DNA of 64,000 nt from Volvox africanus (GCA_030268105.1 BSDZ01000015.1:2569501-2633500); one strand, 5' to 3'. Shown: positions 43,201-55,144, counted from the stretch's first letter. Notes: generated from the sequence alone by a model not told the origin. Made by a program: numbers and translations.

Positions 43201-44250
43201 TTTGCCTGCTGCTTTCGCAGATACCGTCTCGACAGTAGTCGCTGCATAAAGTGTTGCAGTGACATAGTTCATGAGGGTAATCGCATCAAGGTTAGCGTCG
43301 ATACCTGGGGAAGACCAAAGGGATGGCGTAAACGTATACGCATCATTTGGCTTCTTATACACTGTCAGGGTATGAGTTGCCCAGCACATTGTGGCTTTTC
43401 GTTTTCCTAACCAGTCATTAGCCAGGATAATATCAACACCTGGGACATCTTGCTTTAGAACAAGGAGTTTGACTGTGTCGTGGAACTTGTCAATTTGAAG
43501 ATTGGTAACAACTGAGCCCTCAATCAGTTCTGTGTTGCCATTAGCCACTTTAACTGAGCTGGTAAGTATGGGTTTGAGAGCAAGGGCCATTTTCTTAACG
43601 GCTGTTAGGGATATAAACCCATCTGCGGTACCTTTACAATTGGCACCGGAATCGGCCAAGACTTTGCAGGCCGTTTGGCACAGTTGAGCATCAAAGATCA
43701 TAGAAGGTGTAGAACCAACTATGGAGTTCAAGTGCACGGTAGTGGACGGTCGGTCATACCATAGCTGGAGAGGCCATGGGACACCGGGCATAAGCTCCCG
43801 TACTCCTGTGCAACTTTTCTTCAGGAACAATTGTTTCCCTGGTGCATATGTTTTGATCAGGCGAAAGCCTGCAGCTCGCATACTGTGCTCTATTGAGCTC
43901 CACTTGGGGACTACAAAGACTGCAGAGGTATTTTCTGGATCTTTGTGTTTGCAGGAGAGATAGTGTTTTTGCCATTGAGCAATGTGATTGTAAGGAGGAT
44001 TAATCCAAGCAAACTCACCCGCAAGATTATGGGTCGCAAATGGGTTTGATGGAGAGGCAAAACGTGGACAGAGACTATTATTGCCCGAATCGTTACATGT
44101 GGCGTCAAAAGTAAATTGACGGCCGAGTTGGGTCTCAACCTGACGGAATTCATCAGGCCGGAACATCCGAGCAGTCTGAGGGCTGTCGGTCATGGGCAAC
44201 ACAAACTCTCCATCTGGTGCAACCAGTTTAACTGGTTCACATTCCTCCAC
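40213..44250 (-). pseudogene. Element E pol: Dam-like domain, protease, RT, RNase H, integrase, chromodomain
   Basis: Residue numbers count from 44250. Residues 45-120 form a Dam-like N6-adenine methyltransferase domain (FTFDATCND, then WINPPYNHIAQW with NPPY at 84-87). Protease VLADSGANCKG is at about 198. RT has LDYRALNKL, GLTNAPATFQ and YLDD (576-579). RNase H has WSDASIHGTGAVLL, ITDHQPLVYL and VNVADPISR. The integrase zinc module is AGHRGIDC...CPQCQ. An in-frame TGA at 41329-41331 follows LPIPSSV, where the family normally has Trp; the frame resumes at once with the integrase core (MDLITQLP, SDRDPRFTS, DGQTERMN, a DD35E pattern), a GPY/F module (FIGPYTVVANIG) and a chromodomain (EYFIKWEGYDSTHNTYE) near the end. 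One base change separates it from an intact frame. It begins right after the gag-terminal TAG in the same frame. Confidence 0.93.
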
Positions 44251-44265
44251 ACGCTTGCCAGGGTC

Positions 44266-45864
44266 CTATTCGTGCATTTTAGATTCGAGCCGGGCAGCAA
44301 GCGCCAACTTCTTTTCCGCCTCAGCCTTGATCGCCTTGGAACAGTCCACTACGTGGTCCGGCCAAGACTGGCCTGGCTTCTTAAAGCCATGGCGATAGCG
44401 GCACCGGGTACTAGGAGGCTTGTCAGAAGTGTGGTCGGTCCGGGGCTTCTTGCTCACGGACTGCCAGCCCTGTTGAAATCGGGAAATAGGGCGTTTTTGG
44501 TAGGGATGTCTGGATTTAGGGGTGGTTACCGTAGCTGCTTTCAGCTCAACGGTGGCAGTCTTATCTTTCCCTGCCTTCCACCGGACCTCTTGGCCGACTG
44601 CATATAGGATGCATTTATCTAAATCCTGCCAGTCCTTGCCCTCATCGTCGGTTGCACACTGACCCCGAAGTGTTGGAACTAAGCCTTTGATGTACCAGCT
44701 AATCTGGTCGGCTTTATCCATGTCCTTAGCTTCGCGTAGGACATCATGGAAGCGCTGTGTGTACTCAGCAACGGTTTCAGCAGTTTTCATGTCGTATTCG
44801 TGAGAGTGCAAGCGATCCCTTGCTGCCATGGCAGTGTTGCGTTGCGTGTCCCCATATTGCAGGAGAAATGCCGCCCTTAAGGTTTCGCGTGTGAGGGGTT
44901 TCTTGCCCGACTTGTGCATCTCTAGGACATCTGCTGCCCAGACCTGTGCTTTGCCCGTTAAGAAGTACTAAATGTGCTCAAATGGGTCCATGTTCATCAG
45001 GTCGAAATATTGCATGAGTACATTGAACCAGGACCGGGTGCAAGTGATGGTGCTATCCTTCTTCCCAGAAAATTTGGGGGGATGCGGAACCCGTCTATTA
45101 GGGCTTACCTCACTTGGCCGGCTGGATTTTGGGGCGGTTGTCTGAGAATCGCTACCCCCAGCTAGGTGTGCGGTTGCTTCCACCCAAAGGGACTGAACCT
45201 CCTCGAGTGTTGGCACCGGAACTAGGTGTTTCTCTAGGATGGCTTGCAGCGTTGTTTGCTGGAGGGCATCCTTAGGCAAAAGGGTTGCGATGCTCGACCC
45301 AGCGATTGTGGAAATAATATCTAGGATCGCTTTTTTGCGTGAGTCGGCCGCTTCAGATGATTGTGAACGCTCCGAAAGGCGTTCGAAAATCTGTTCTAAT
45401 AGGGCTTGCGTGCGGTCCGTATCCGCGCGGAGGGCACCCATCTGATTTTCGAAGGACTCCTTAAGGTGCGTGATTTCGCTTTCTAATGCAACAACACGAT
45501 TATGTGTTGCGTTGCGCATTGTTTCTGCGACGTGTTGGGCCGCGCGCGTTTGTTCTGGTGTGCGCTGCGGAAGGCCATTGGGAGATAACGCGACATCTCC
45601 TTCATCCGGCATTGGTTCTTGGGACCCGCGGATAATAGGAATATTATTATTAAAATTATTGGTGGGAATTACTGGAGCCGAAGGCACCGTTTCCGTAGGT
45701 TCAAAGTTTATCCGATGTGGTCGTCGATTGGCGGCTATGACGGCTAAACGCTCTAGTCGCAAAATTTTATTGAGATTTTTACGTTTAAAACGTAAGAGTT
45801 CCTTCCGCGCTTTTGCTGCGGAGGATTTGTGGTTGTGGTGGGAGTGTCGCGTGGCATTGCGCAA
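44266..45864 (-). pseudogene. Element E gag, one internal TAG
   Basis: A basic N-terminal part (KARKELLRFKRKNLNK), a coiled-coil-like stretch (about 100-170) and PHPPKFSGKKDS lead to a TAG at 44965-44967 after FEHI. The same frame continues YFLTGKAQVWA with the retrotransposon gag core (LRAAFLLQYGD, YTQRFHDVLREA). A Cys/His stretch RCRYRHGF...HVVDC may be a modified zinc knuckle. It ends KMHE-TAG and pol follows in frame. No ATG stands near the first in-frame codon; the first in-frame Met is at 45612, so the true start, or use of an upstream non-AUG codon, is unresolved. Confidence 0.85.
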
Positions 45865-45911
45865 GTTTATCTCACCTGAGGAGGATCGTTGCTCAGACCC
45901 TCGCTACCAAT

Positions 45912-46265
45912 TGTAGCAGTCCTTTTCAGAATACTACTAGATTTGTGCGGAAGCGTAGCTTTTGTAGATTTAGAGATAGCTCGCAAGTAAGTTAGCGTCG
46001 CGAAATTGTACATCTATTGGGAATTATCGGTGACAGCGGAGTCTTGAACTCCGAACAATTAGTAGTGTGATACTAAAATGTCAGGCCTTAGCTCTTCACC
46101 AGGGTGACTTTAATATTGGCTCACCTAGCCAAGATGTACGGCAATCTTCTTTGCAAATCGCGAAGTTTACTCGTAGTTCGTTTTCGGTTAGGCATCATGC
46201 TTATTGCATGATTGCCTACCGCTTTATCTGGGCCTATTTCTCTAAGGTAAATGTAGTTTCCTACA
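45912..46265 (-). repeat. 5' LTR of element E
   Basis: 354 bp with TG...CA ends; on the minus strand it is followed by AT and the PBS TGGTAGCGAGGGTCTGAG (45909 downward). Confidence 0.96.
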
Positions 46266-49200
46266 GAGTGAACAGGCCAGTGTTGGAGCCCATATTGAAG
46301 GACCGGAGATCCCACCGAATACTGATAATTTACATAATCCCCAGCCCGACGTTCCCCAGCCGAATGGTCCTTATCCAATTCAGGGCCCCACTGGGACGTC
46401 AGATCACGCGGGGCCCCCCGAAACGGAGCCGGACCTGGCAATGGTATCGCTGCAACAACTTATGGATGAAGGCGGAGTCCCCGGTTTCGTCGTCCCCACA
46501 CCTCAATTTCATATTCCTCCCATCGCGGAACCCAAGACTATCGCAAGCACTGCCCGCTCATATGTTCGCGATGCTAAAAGATACTTGAAGTTGGTAAAAG
46601 GTGGTGATCGCGACGAGGTGAAGTGTTTATTTATTGGGGCCACACTAAGCGGCGTTGCGAGGGAATGGTATGACCATTGGACCACTGTACAGGAGCACTT
46701 TACGTTCGAAGAACTAATTAACGCGCTGCTTACTTGATTCGCTCCCGGAAATCAATCACAAGTGGCTGCCATGTACCGAGAACTACATGCAGGCACCTAC
46801 CGAATGTGACCTGACGAGTCCGTGGAGGACTACCGGTTGCGGTTTGAAGGTCTGACGGCACCCATGATCGGTTTTTCAGAAGGAGACTACATTTATTGGT
46901 TCCAACGTGGTCTCCCTCTCCAGTTGGCCAGAGCGAGTATTACAGATCCGGCGCTGGAAAGGACAAGATCGTATACGTGATGGGTTCAGATCGTTCGCGA
47001 CGCCGAAGCTCGCCTCAGGACGGGACAAGAGCACCCGACAGCCTTAGCACCACTACCAGTGGACACGACGCAAGATACCTCCAATGAGACTGACCCAGCA
47101 CCTGAGACTACCGGCATCCCGCTACCACCTGCACCTATGTGTCGGGCTGGCGCCCCTTCGACCAGTCGCGTCCATATTTCTGGCAGCCGGGGATTAAGTC
47201 CACGAGATTCGCAAGTAACTCGGAGTGTACGGAAGAGGAGAGACACGCCACAGAATACCGTCGCATCACGTGGAGCTGCGTCGGAATCGAAGCGGTCGAG
47301 GACAGAAAATTGATGGCTTGCTAAATGGGGATGCACCCAGACGGAGTTCGCACAGCGACGACAATTGGGAGTTTGTCTTCGGTGCGCATCAAACCATCTT
47401 ACAAGGAACTGCCCACTTCTACCTCCGTTAGCTGCGGAACTACACCCGATGGACGAAGCACAGGGCACGATTTCTGTCGATGTAGTCGGGTCACCCAGGT
47501 CGCATTAATAAGGGACTGATACCCGACGAGGAGTTAGGCCTTATGTATTGACCACTACTACTCCTAATTGTACCCAGTGATGCTGGCATGAAGAAGACTC
47601 TCCACTGCCGTTGATTAGATGATCAGATGACTGGTAAATATGCGTCCTTAACGAATCCATACCTGTGGAGCATCATGGGTCGCAGGAGCGTAGCAGAGGT
47701 TCACTACGTTTGACTCTACCAATGACGATGAAGTCATTTTGTTCCTTGAAATTTCGGACACCCGTGCGCTATAGGTGTCACTGACGACCTTATTGCTATT
47801 ACGAAGAGCGATAAGCATTATGGGGTTGGCCCCATAGTCGTCTGAGCGTTCAGGTTACCCTCGCTAATGAGGGTAAGCATCCCATCGTGGGCAGAATCAC
47901 CCTTAGTCGTCGAAGGACCCTCTGTGTGTTAGGGCCCAATGAGTGCAACAAGGTCTCCCGGAGACAGCACTACATGGACATTGGGTGCCGCGACATAACG
48001 ACAGTACCGGGTGCACATCGATATGGAGTCCAGCACAATTGGCCATTGTGCAAAAGGGAACCTATCGCCTAAGGTACCTTGTCTGTCGTACCAAGATGTC
48101 ACACCAGAGGAGGGCGGAATTGTGCGGAGCCTGTGGTTAATGTTGGTTAAGCGGCGTCCGTTCGCCGAAATAAAGAACCCAAGCTTGAGGGGTGTAAGGC
48201 AATCTTATCAATGATAAGGAAAAACACCCATGAATTGCTTGTGAGGCCTTGGGTGCAATCAATTGCTACCACTGCACAGTCTCTTGCGAAAGATTCTGAG
48301 GTCGCAGCCCCCTATTGCCAAAATTATACTGATGCATTTGTCATCTTGGGGCTCCCACCTATGTTCCCTGCTGACTATACGATCCCTCTTGTGCCCGAGC
48401 ACCCCGTTTCACAACCTACGTACAGGCTAAGTCCGCTAAAGTTGAGCGGATGAAACGGCGAGTGAGGGATCTGCTCGCAAAGGGTATGATTCGGCCCAGC
48501 ACGTCACCATATTCGGCTCCGATATTGTTTGTCGGTAAGAAGGATGGGACGCTGTGTATGTGCATTGATTATCGGGGCTTGAATGCGACCACGAATAAAA
48601 ATCGCTACCCTTTGCCGCGCGTTGATGACCTGATCGATAAGCTGAAAGGTTCAGCTTACTTTTCCTCGATTGACCTTCAACAAGGGTATAATCAGATACG
48701 CAGTGCTGCCTCTGATATTCCGAAAACCGCTTTCCGGACTCCCTTTGGTCACTTCGAGTACACGGTCTTGTTGTTTGGACTTACTAATGTGCCCGCCACA
48801 TTTCAAGCAGTGATGGATCGCATGTTCAGACCGTATATCGACAGGTTCGTCGTTTGTTATTTGGATGATATTTTAATATATTCCAAAACGCGCGAGGAGC
48901 ACCTGAAGCATCTCAAGCTCATGCTTGAGGTGATGAAGCGGGAGCAATTGTTTGCTAAACGCGCCAAGTGTTTTTGGGCGCAGCCTCAGGTGGAGTATTT
49001 GGGCCACATCGTGTTGGTCACTGGGGTCAGGATGGACCCACGGAAGGTAGCTGTGGTTCGCAAATGGCCTGCGCCTCAGAACCTCACCGAACTACGCCAG
49101 TTCTTGGGTTTGACCAACTACTTCCGAAAGTTTATCAAAACTACTCCATTATTGCGGCCCCGCTTACGAATTTGACGAAGAAAGGAGGTTTCGCTTCACT

Positions 49201-51252
49201 CGAAGCCTGGACACCCGCGTGTCAGCGGGCATTCGAAGAGCTCAAACGAATCGTCGCCGACGACGTTACCCTCTCTTTTCCTGATTACTCGTTGCCGTTC
49301 CGTGTTGAAGTTGTATCGGATGCTTCCTTGCATGGAAGCGGCGCTGTATTGTTGCAGGAAGGACGACTGATCGCCTTCACGAGTAAGAAGTTCTCGGGTG
49401 CGGAGACCTGATATACAACCGGAGAGCAGAAGCTGTTGGCAGCTCTGCATGCTTTGAAGGAATGGTGTTGTTACCTCGAGGGCCGCCCTCTTACGCTGAA
49501 GACTGATCATAAGCCGCTGACATTCTTGCAGAGTGTTCCCACGCTTAACCGACGACAAGCCCGGAGGATGGAGTATCTATCTCGTTTCGACTGCACAAGG
49601 GAGTATACCGCCGGCAGAATTAATATTGCTGACGCCCTCAGTCGACATCCATCATTGCACGCTGCAATCCTGGCAGCACCGGTCACTTGTTCGCGCAGTC
49701 AGGAGGTGCCGATAGCAGCGGACCTCACGCAGCGACTCAAGATAGCGTATCAAGCCGATCCATGGTTTGCTTCACCAAGCAATGTGGAGCATTTGCACAA
49801 GCGCAACGATTTGTGGCTACGAAAGGATGGCTCGACCACACAAATCGTCATGCCGAACGACGACGCTTTGCGCTACGATACTTTTGCACGGTTCCACGAG
49901 GACCCATTAGCAGGACATCCTGGAAGTACGCGTTTGGCAGAGCTTGTACGATGCTCATTCTGGTGGCCGCGCGTGGTGAAGGATGCGGAAAACTTTGTGC
50001 AAAGGTGCAGTCTCTGTCAGCGCAATAAAGCACTATCCGGTAAGGGCCAGGGTTTACTACAACATTTACCTATACCAGATGCCCCTTGGGAAAGTGTTTC
50101 TATGGACTTCGTAGTCGTGCTGCCCAAAACTGAGGGGGGATACGACTCGGTGTTCGTAATGGTCGATCGTTTGACCAAGATGGTCCACTTAGGCCCCTGC
50201 ACCTTGTCTTGCACCGCTGAGCAAACGGCACGATTATTTTTGAATAATGTGGTATGATTGCATGGCATTCCTAAAAATGTGATATCCGATCGCGGCCGTC
50301 AATTCACGTCTAAGTTTTGGGAAGCGCTATGCGAGCTCGTTGGTATGCGCGTTCATTTGAGCACAGCATATCATCCACAATCCGATGGGCAAACCGAACG
50401 CACAAATCGCACGTTAGGCAACATGTTGAGGAATTTTGCGGGACGCACACCCTCTGTTTGGGATACGTTTCTGACTTCGGCAGAATTCGCGCTTAACAAT
50501 GCTGTTAACCACTCTACAGGTCAAAGCCCTTTCTTTCTGAATTATGGATTTCATCCTGCGCTACCCATGTGGCGAGAATTGGAGATAAATATCCCTGCGG
50601 CTAAAACCTTTGCCAAGTCGTTCCTATTCCGCATGACAGATGCGAAGGCATGCCTGGACGCGGCACAACGGACGACGGACTATTATAATAAATCTAAACG
50701 GGACGTAACATTTTCGGTGGGACAAATGGTATTACTGAGCACTAAGAACTTGCGTTCGCTCGCCGACGGTTCCCGTAAATTGTTACCTCGTTGGATCGGT
50801 CCATATCCCGTTGTTCGCATGGTAGGGAATGTAGCTGTGGAGCTATCCCTACCTTCTGACATGAATATCCATCCCACATTTCATATTTCTTTAATTCGCC
50901 CTTATCGCGGCACAGCACCCGTTACGAACGACACCGATGCCCCTGCAGTAATGGACCCCGGTCCCGAGACCTGGATCGCAGGCAAGCAAAAGGTGTATGA
51001 TGTGGAACGCATACTGGATTATCGTGTTCGTCGCATTGGTCGACAACGATGAAAGCGGAAGGTGCATGAATATCTGGTCAAGTGGACTGGCTATCCTAGC
51101 AAGCATAATTCGTGGGAGCTGATGCGTAACTTCTCGCCGGAAATGAAGCCCCTGTTGGAGGAAGCTCGTCTACGCGCCACGCAAACCCAATGATCCTTGC
51201 AGTCTATGCTGTTCGATGTGGCGAGGACGCTGCATATGGGAGGGGGGATAGT

Positions 51253-52067
51253 TGTTGTACACGGGTTCAATCACTGTTTACATTTATGAAGGCCGCAATG
51301 CATTCAGATATCATGAAGCATAATACAATCATATTAGCATGATATATTCGAGTATATCTAGCTAATCAGGCATGTCGCATCATCATCTACGACATCGCGC
51401 TGTCAGTCAACATGTTTGACTCAAGGCTGATAATTAATGCGCGATCTATCCATTGGCATATTATATCACATAATAATACTTTGAATAGTATTACCTCATC
51501 TGTGTCATAAACCATACACGTATGCAAGAATGCGACGATCGTGATGGTTGGGTCCGCAACCGAATATCGATATTCGGACCTTTGCATATTGCATGCGTTG
51601 CATCCAATAATATCACGAATGACACGATATTTAGAGCAGTATTACCAAGGTACTCACACTTGAGATCGTAATCCAGTGAGACCTGTACTGCACATCGGTA
51701 TCGCGACGTGATAGGTGTGAGGACGGCCGCCTAGAGACCGAAGTCAGCGTGACGCTAACTTTGGACCAAGTATTTGAGTACTTAACTCTATCCGATACAC
51801 ATACATACGATATAATCATTTATATTCGGCCTGAGCTATTCTAGCATTCCATCTGCAGCCGAGTGATGAACACTGCCCACGGGGTCTGACGGCAGACTGT
51901 AATTCTGTAACTGAAGAACATTGTAAGTTGAATCTTTCCTTGCTATTGAGTCTTCCGCTGTCTACTATTCACATTGGCTTGCCTTGCTGTTCGTAAGCTT
52001 GGTACGCACGCAGCTAACACCTAGACGTGCAGAGCTAATACATGATTGAAGAAGGAAGGATACAACA
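51253..52067 (+). repeat. 3' LTR of element C, full length
   Basis: 815 bp, TGTTGTACACGGGTTCAATC ... GAAGGAAGGATACAACA, directly after the polypurine tract. It is the best reference copy for LTR orientation. It abuts D gag sequence at 52068. Confidence 0.93.
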
Positions 52068-53202
52068 GAGGACACGTTGGCTACTGTTTAACAAAGCGGT
52101 TGCCCTACGCTGGCTGTGAAATAGTAGCAACAAACATGCGGGAGTGTCCGGACATTGATGTCTGCATCTCCTGTACCTGACCAGCTGTTCAAACGGCTCA
52201 CTTTGAGATGAGGGGATGAACAAACGATACGTTCTCAAGGACTAAAAGCAACGATGCTTCACAGTTGGACATACGAATGACCACCGACCATGCATTTGTT
52301 CAGCTGTCCCGGATGGAGTCAACTCCGCATCAATCCAGGCATCCCCCTACTTTGACCGTGGGGCCAAAGGCGGCAACAATGGCAATCCATCATGAGATAA
52401 CTCACCGCACATCTCCAACAGAGAGTGATCTCCTTCCAACGCACAAGCTTGGATTGCATACACTCCCATTTTGTCAGTCATGAGTCCTGCGCTTGCATGG
52501 CAGTCACATGAGGCACAAATCTTAAAGCATTTTCTCTAGCTAAAATACACATCTCAGCTCTTAGGATAAATGGCATCACAAGAGCCTCAAAACGATTGGT
52601 AGGCAGTTACAGTTTCATTCAGAAACATGAAAAAGGAGCCGAAGGCTAGTATACAGCCTGCCTCAATATCACGTGACTTGTGAGATAAAGTGTGCAAGTA
52701 GGGCGACAATCAACTCATCAAACGTGATGTTTTCCCGTGCAGTGATCCATTGATCATACCATGTCCTTGCTATACCCTCGAGGGTATTCCCAACAGAGAG
52801 ACACCTCACCTCATCATGTTCACCGCCACGGACCAACTGCAGGTACTTCCAAATATCACGTAGATAGAAATGAGTTGCATTCACAATGTCACGCTCAACA
52901 TTCATATCATGCAAGGTAAACAATTTCGGTGCCGGGATAGTAAACCACTTCACCTCATTACCGTTGGCGCGGTCTTGCATTTGAGGCGATAGCAAACCCC
53001 GTTGATTGGCAATGCCATCTGTAACCGTCAGGGCTGCCAAGTGTGGCGTAGTAAGATGGATAGGGGCCTGAAACACAAGAGGATCTTGAGCAGTAATTGT
53101 GTCAATAGTCTCAGAATCCCTATCAAACATTCTAGGAACGGTATCTGGCTCAGGTTGACATGCCAAGCCTACAAACAACGGGTCGTCACGTCCCGCCATC
53201 AT
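52068..53202 (-). pseudogene. Element D gag (5' half of D)
   Basis: The frame from ATG 53202 (MMAGRDDPLF) to 52669 contains a retrotransposon gag core: YLRDIWKYLQLVRGGEHDEV, TWYDQWITARENITFDEL. The gag of B/C has the same layout at about 40% identity by eye. A second frame (52238-52035) carries LFIPSS...EQLVRYRRCRHQ, matching element A at about 26580. The sequence is cut at 52068 by C's 3' LTR. Confidence 0.82.
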
Positions 53203-53693
53203 GGAACACTGACCAATATATTCAAATTGCGTGACAATAAACGATGCACATAATTCTATAGCAAGTGTGCAAGCGATTCACACGAATCTAGCACAAGAGT
53301 ACAAACAATTTGGTCAGCACACCGACAATACTCTTGCAGGCTCCGAGTAGATATGGCAGATATGTACTCAGTTGGCCCCTGTAGTCCGTGCAATCAAAGC
53401 CTCCAGCTGATTAGAACGCAAGTTGTAACCAGAAGCTATCGCGAGCGATGCCGGACCACAAGTTTCACCTGCAACTCAGAGTGAAGGCTCACACCACAAT
53501 TGCAGTAAACTACAAAGGTATAAAAGCAATCACAATTTGGAAGCAATAGTATCTAATACAGCGTGGACAAGTTCTTCAGCGATAATGTCTAGTGGGCTAA
53601 GTCGCCCATCGTCGACAGTCGTCCCAGAAAGAACTTACTTTCGATCAAGCATCATTAGGCAGTCAGGCAACAAACCTGTCTCGATACCAAATT
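53203..53693 (-). other. Element D leader with PBS
   Basis: The PBS TGGTATCGAGACAGG lies at about 53689 downward (minus), 4 bp from the LTR. The untranslated leader matches 38598-39045. I see no coding frame. Confidence 0.8.
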
Positions 53694-54521
53694 TGTTGTA
53701 TCCTTCCTTCTTCAACCAGGCACTGAATCTGCACGTCTGAGTATTAGCTACACGTGCATGGTGCTTACGAACAGCAAGACACTTCAGTGCAAGCAACGTG
53801 ACACCGGAAGACTTATAAATAAGGAAAGATTCAACTTACAATGATCTTCAGTTGCAAATTAGGAGTCTGCCGTCAGACCCCGCGGGCAGCGTTCATCATC
53901 CGGCTGGGAATGCTATGCTGGAATAACTCAGGCCGATAATAAATGAGTAAAACATATATATCAGAATCAGACCGAGTTAAGTACACGAGTACTTGACCCA
54001 AATTAGTGTCAAGCCGACTTCGGTCTCTAGGCGGCCGTCCTCGCACCTATCACATCGTGATACCGATGTGCAGTACAGGTCTCACTGGATTACGATCTCA
54101 AGTGTGAGTACCTTGGTAATACTGCTCTAAATATCGTGTCATTCGTGATATTATTGGATGCAACGCATGCAATATGCAAAGGTCCGAATATCGATATTCG
54201 GTTGCCGACCCAACCATCGTGATCATCGCATTCTTGCATACGCGTATGGTTTATGACGTAGATGAGGTAATAATATTCAAAGCATTATTACACGGAATAT
54301 TATACCAACGGATAGATCGTGCATTAATTATCAGCATCGAGTCAAACATGTTGACCGACAGCACGATGTCGTAGATGATAATCCGACATGCCTGATTAGC
54401 TAGATATACTCGAATATATCATGCTAATATGATGATATCATGCTTTGTAATGCTCGAATGCAGTCTACTTCGATGATGCAGTCTACTTCGATGCAAGTGG
54501 GGATCGAACCCGCGTACAATA
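53694..54521 (-). repeat. 5' LTR of element D
   Basis: 828 bp. On plus it starts TGTTGTATCCTTCC and ends CCCGCGTACAATA (one change from ACAACA). It is followed by CAGGT (54522-54526), the TSD matching 30650-30654. Confidence 0.93.
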
Positions 54522-54526
54522 CAGGT

Positions 54527-54665
54527 CACTTTTATTGGGGTCGTCACCATCCATTGACATGGGGGCAGCTGCCCTTAACTTTGGCAGATTTGCCCGCTGT
54601 TGATCGGGGTGGAAGCTGGATCTCCAGGGGCATATTAGTTGTGCCATAACAGTTGTGCCTGAACA
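54527..54665 (+). repeat. R1 solo LTR, right half
   Basis: It continues R1 from CACTTTTATTGGGGTCG to GTTGTGCCTGAACA. It is followed by TGTTG (54666-54670), the TSD pairing with 30444-30448. Together with the left half R1 is 345 bp, TG...CA. Confidence 0.88.
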
Positions 54666-55144
54666 TGTTGTTAAATGCCGGTTCGATCACCCTTTACACC
54701 GAAGTAGGTTGCAATCCATTCAAGCATTACCGAACATGATATAATCATATTAGCATGATATATTCGAGTATACCTAGCTAATCAGGCACGTCGCATTATC
54801 ATCTACGACATCGCGCTGTCGGTCAACATGTTTGACTCGAAGCTGATATCAATGCGCTAACTCACTATTGGCATAACATATCACGTAATAATATTTTAGA
54901 TATTATTATCTCATCCATGTCATAAAGCATATGCGTATGCTGGAACGCGACGATCGTGATGGTTGGGTCGGCAACCGAATATCGATATTTGGACCTTCGC
55001 ATATTGCATACGTTGCATCCATTAATATCACGGATTATGCGATATTCACAACAGTGCTAAGATAATACTCACACTTGAGATCGGAATCCAGTGAGACTTG
55101 TACTGCACATGGGTATTGTGAATGTGATAGGTGCGAGGACGGCC

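Larger units (their letters stand above)
39824..46265 (-). mobile_element. Element E: near-intact Ty3 chromovirus with Dam-like domain
   Basis: 6442 bp, flanked by the 5-bp TSD GAGTG (39819-39823 and 46266-46270), inserted in gag of element C; the empty site is preserved in arm B (complement of 36869-36874 region). LTRs of 354 bp, 39824-40177 and 45912-46265, begin TGTAGGAAAC and end GGACTGCTACA on the minus strand. They differ at four positions by eye (about 1.1%), so the insertion is recent. The PBS TGGTAGCGAGGGTCTGAG follows the 5' LTR after AT; the polypurine tract AGAGGGGGGGGAA (40178-40190) precedes the 3' LTR. Gag and pol lie in one frame interrupted by three stop codons. Confidence 0.96.
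39365..51252 (+). pseudogene. Element C: Ty3-type gag-pol, split by element E, decayed
   Basis: PBS at 39369; leader; gag ATG at 39784 (MSHNQYSPSTGES), interrupted at 39823 by E and resumed at 46271. The gag core ends at a TGA (46736; CGA-like ALLT/FAPGN). Zinc knuckle CLRCASNHLTRNC lies at about 47368-47406, decayed protease at 47820-48210, and RT at 48211-49175 (DYRGLNA, YLDDILIYSK). A frameshift near 49140 precedes RNase H (49150-49620: DASLHGSGAVLL, TDHKPL, INIADALSRHP). Integrase spans 49840-50500 (GHPGSTRL, CSLCQ, SDRGRQFT, DGQTERTNRTLG), then a GPY/F-type module (WIGPYPVVRMV) and a chromodomain (YLVKWTGYPSKHNSWE, about 51070-51120). Polypurine tract GGGAGGGGGGAT is at 51238-51249. This is a chromovirus-type Ty3 element and cannot be active. 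Confidence 0.9.

Noticed and set aside
31352..51252. B and C as two independent insertions in opposite orientation
   Set aside because: Both share the same truncated LTR and the same flanking D-type leader joint, which requires duplication of one insertion.
53695..54525. LTR ends with GGGGATCGAACCCGCG taken as tRNA genes
   Set aside because: Only the T-arm-like word is present; no acceptor or anticodon stems can be built around it.
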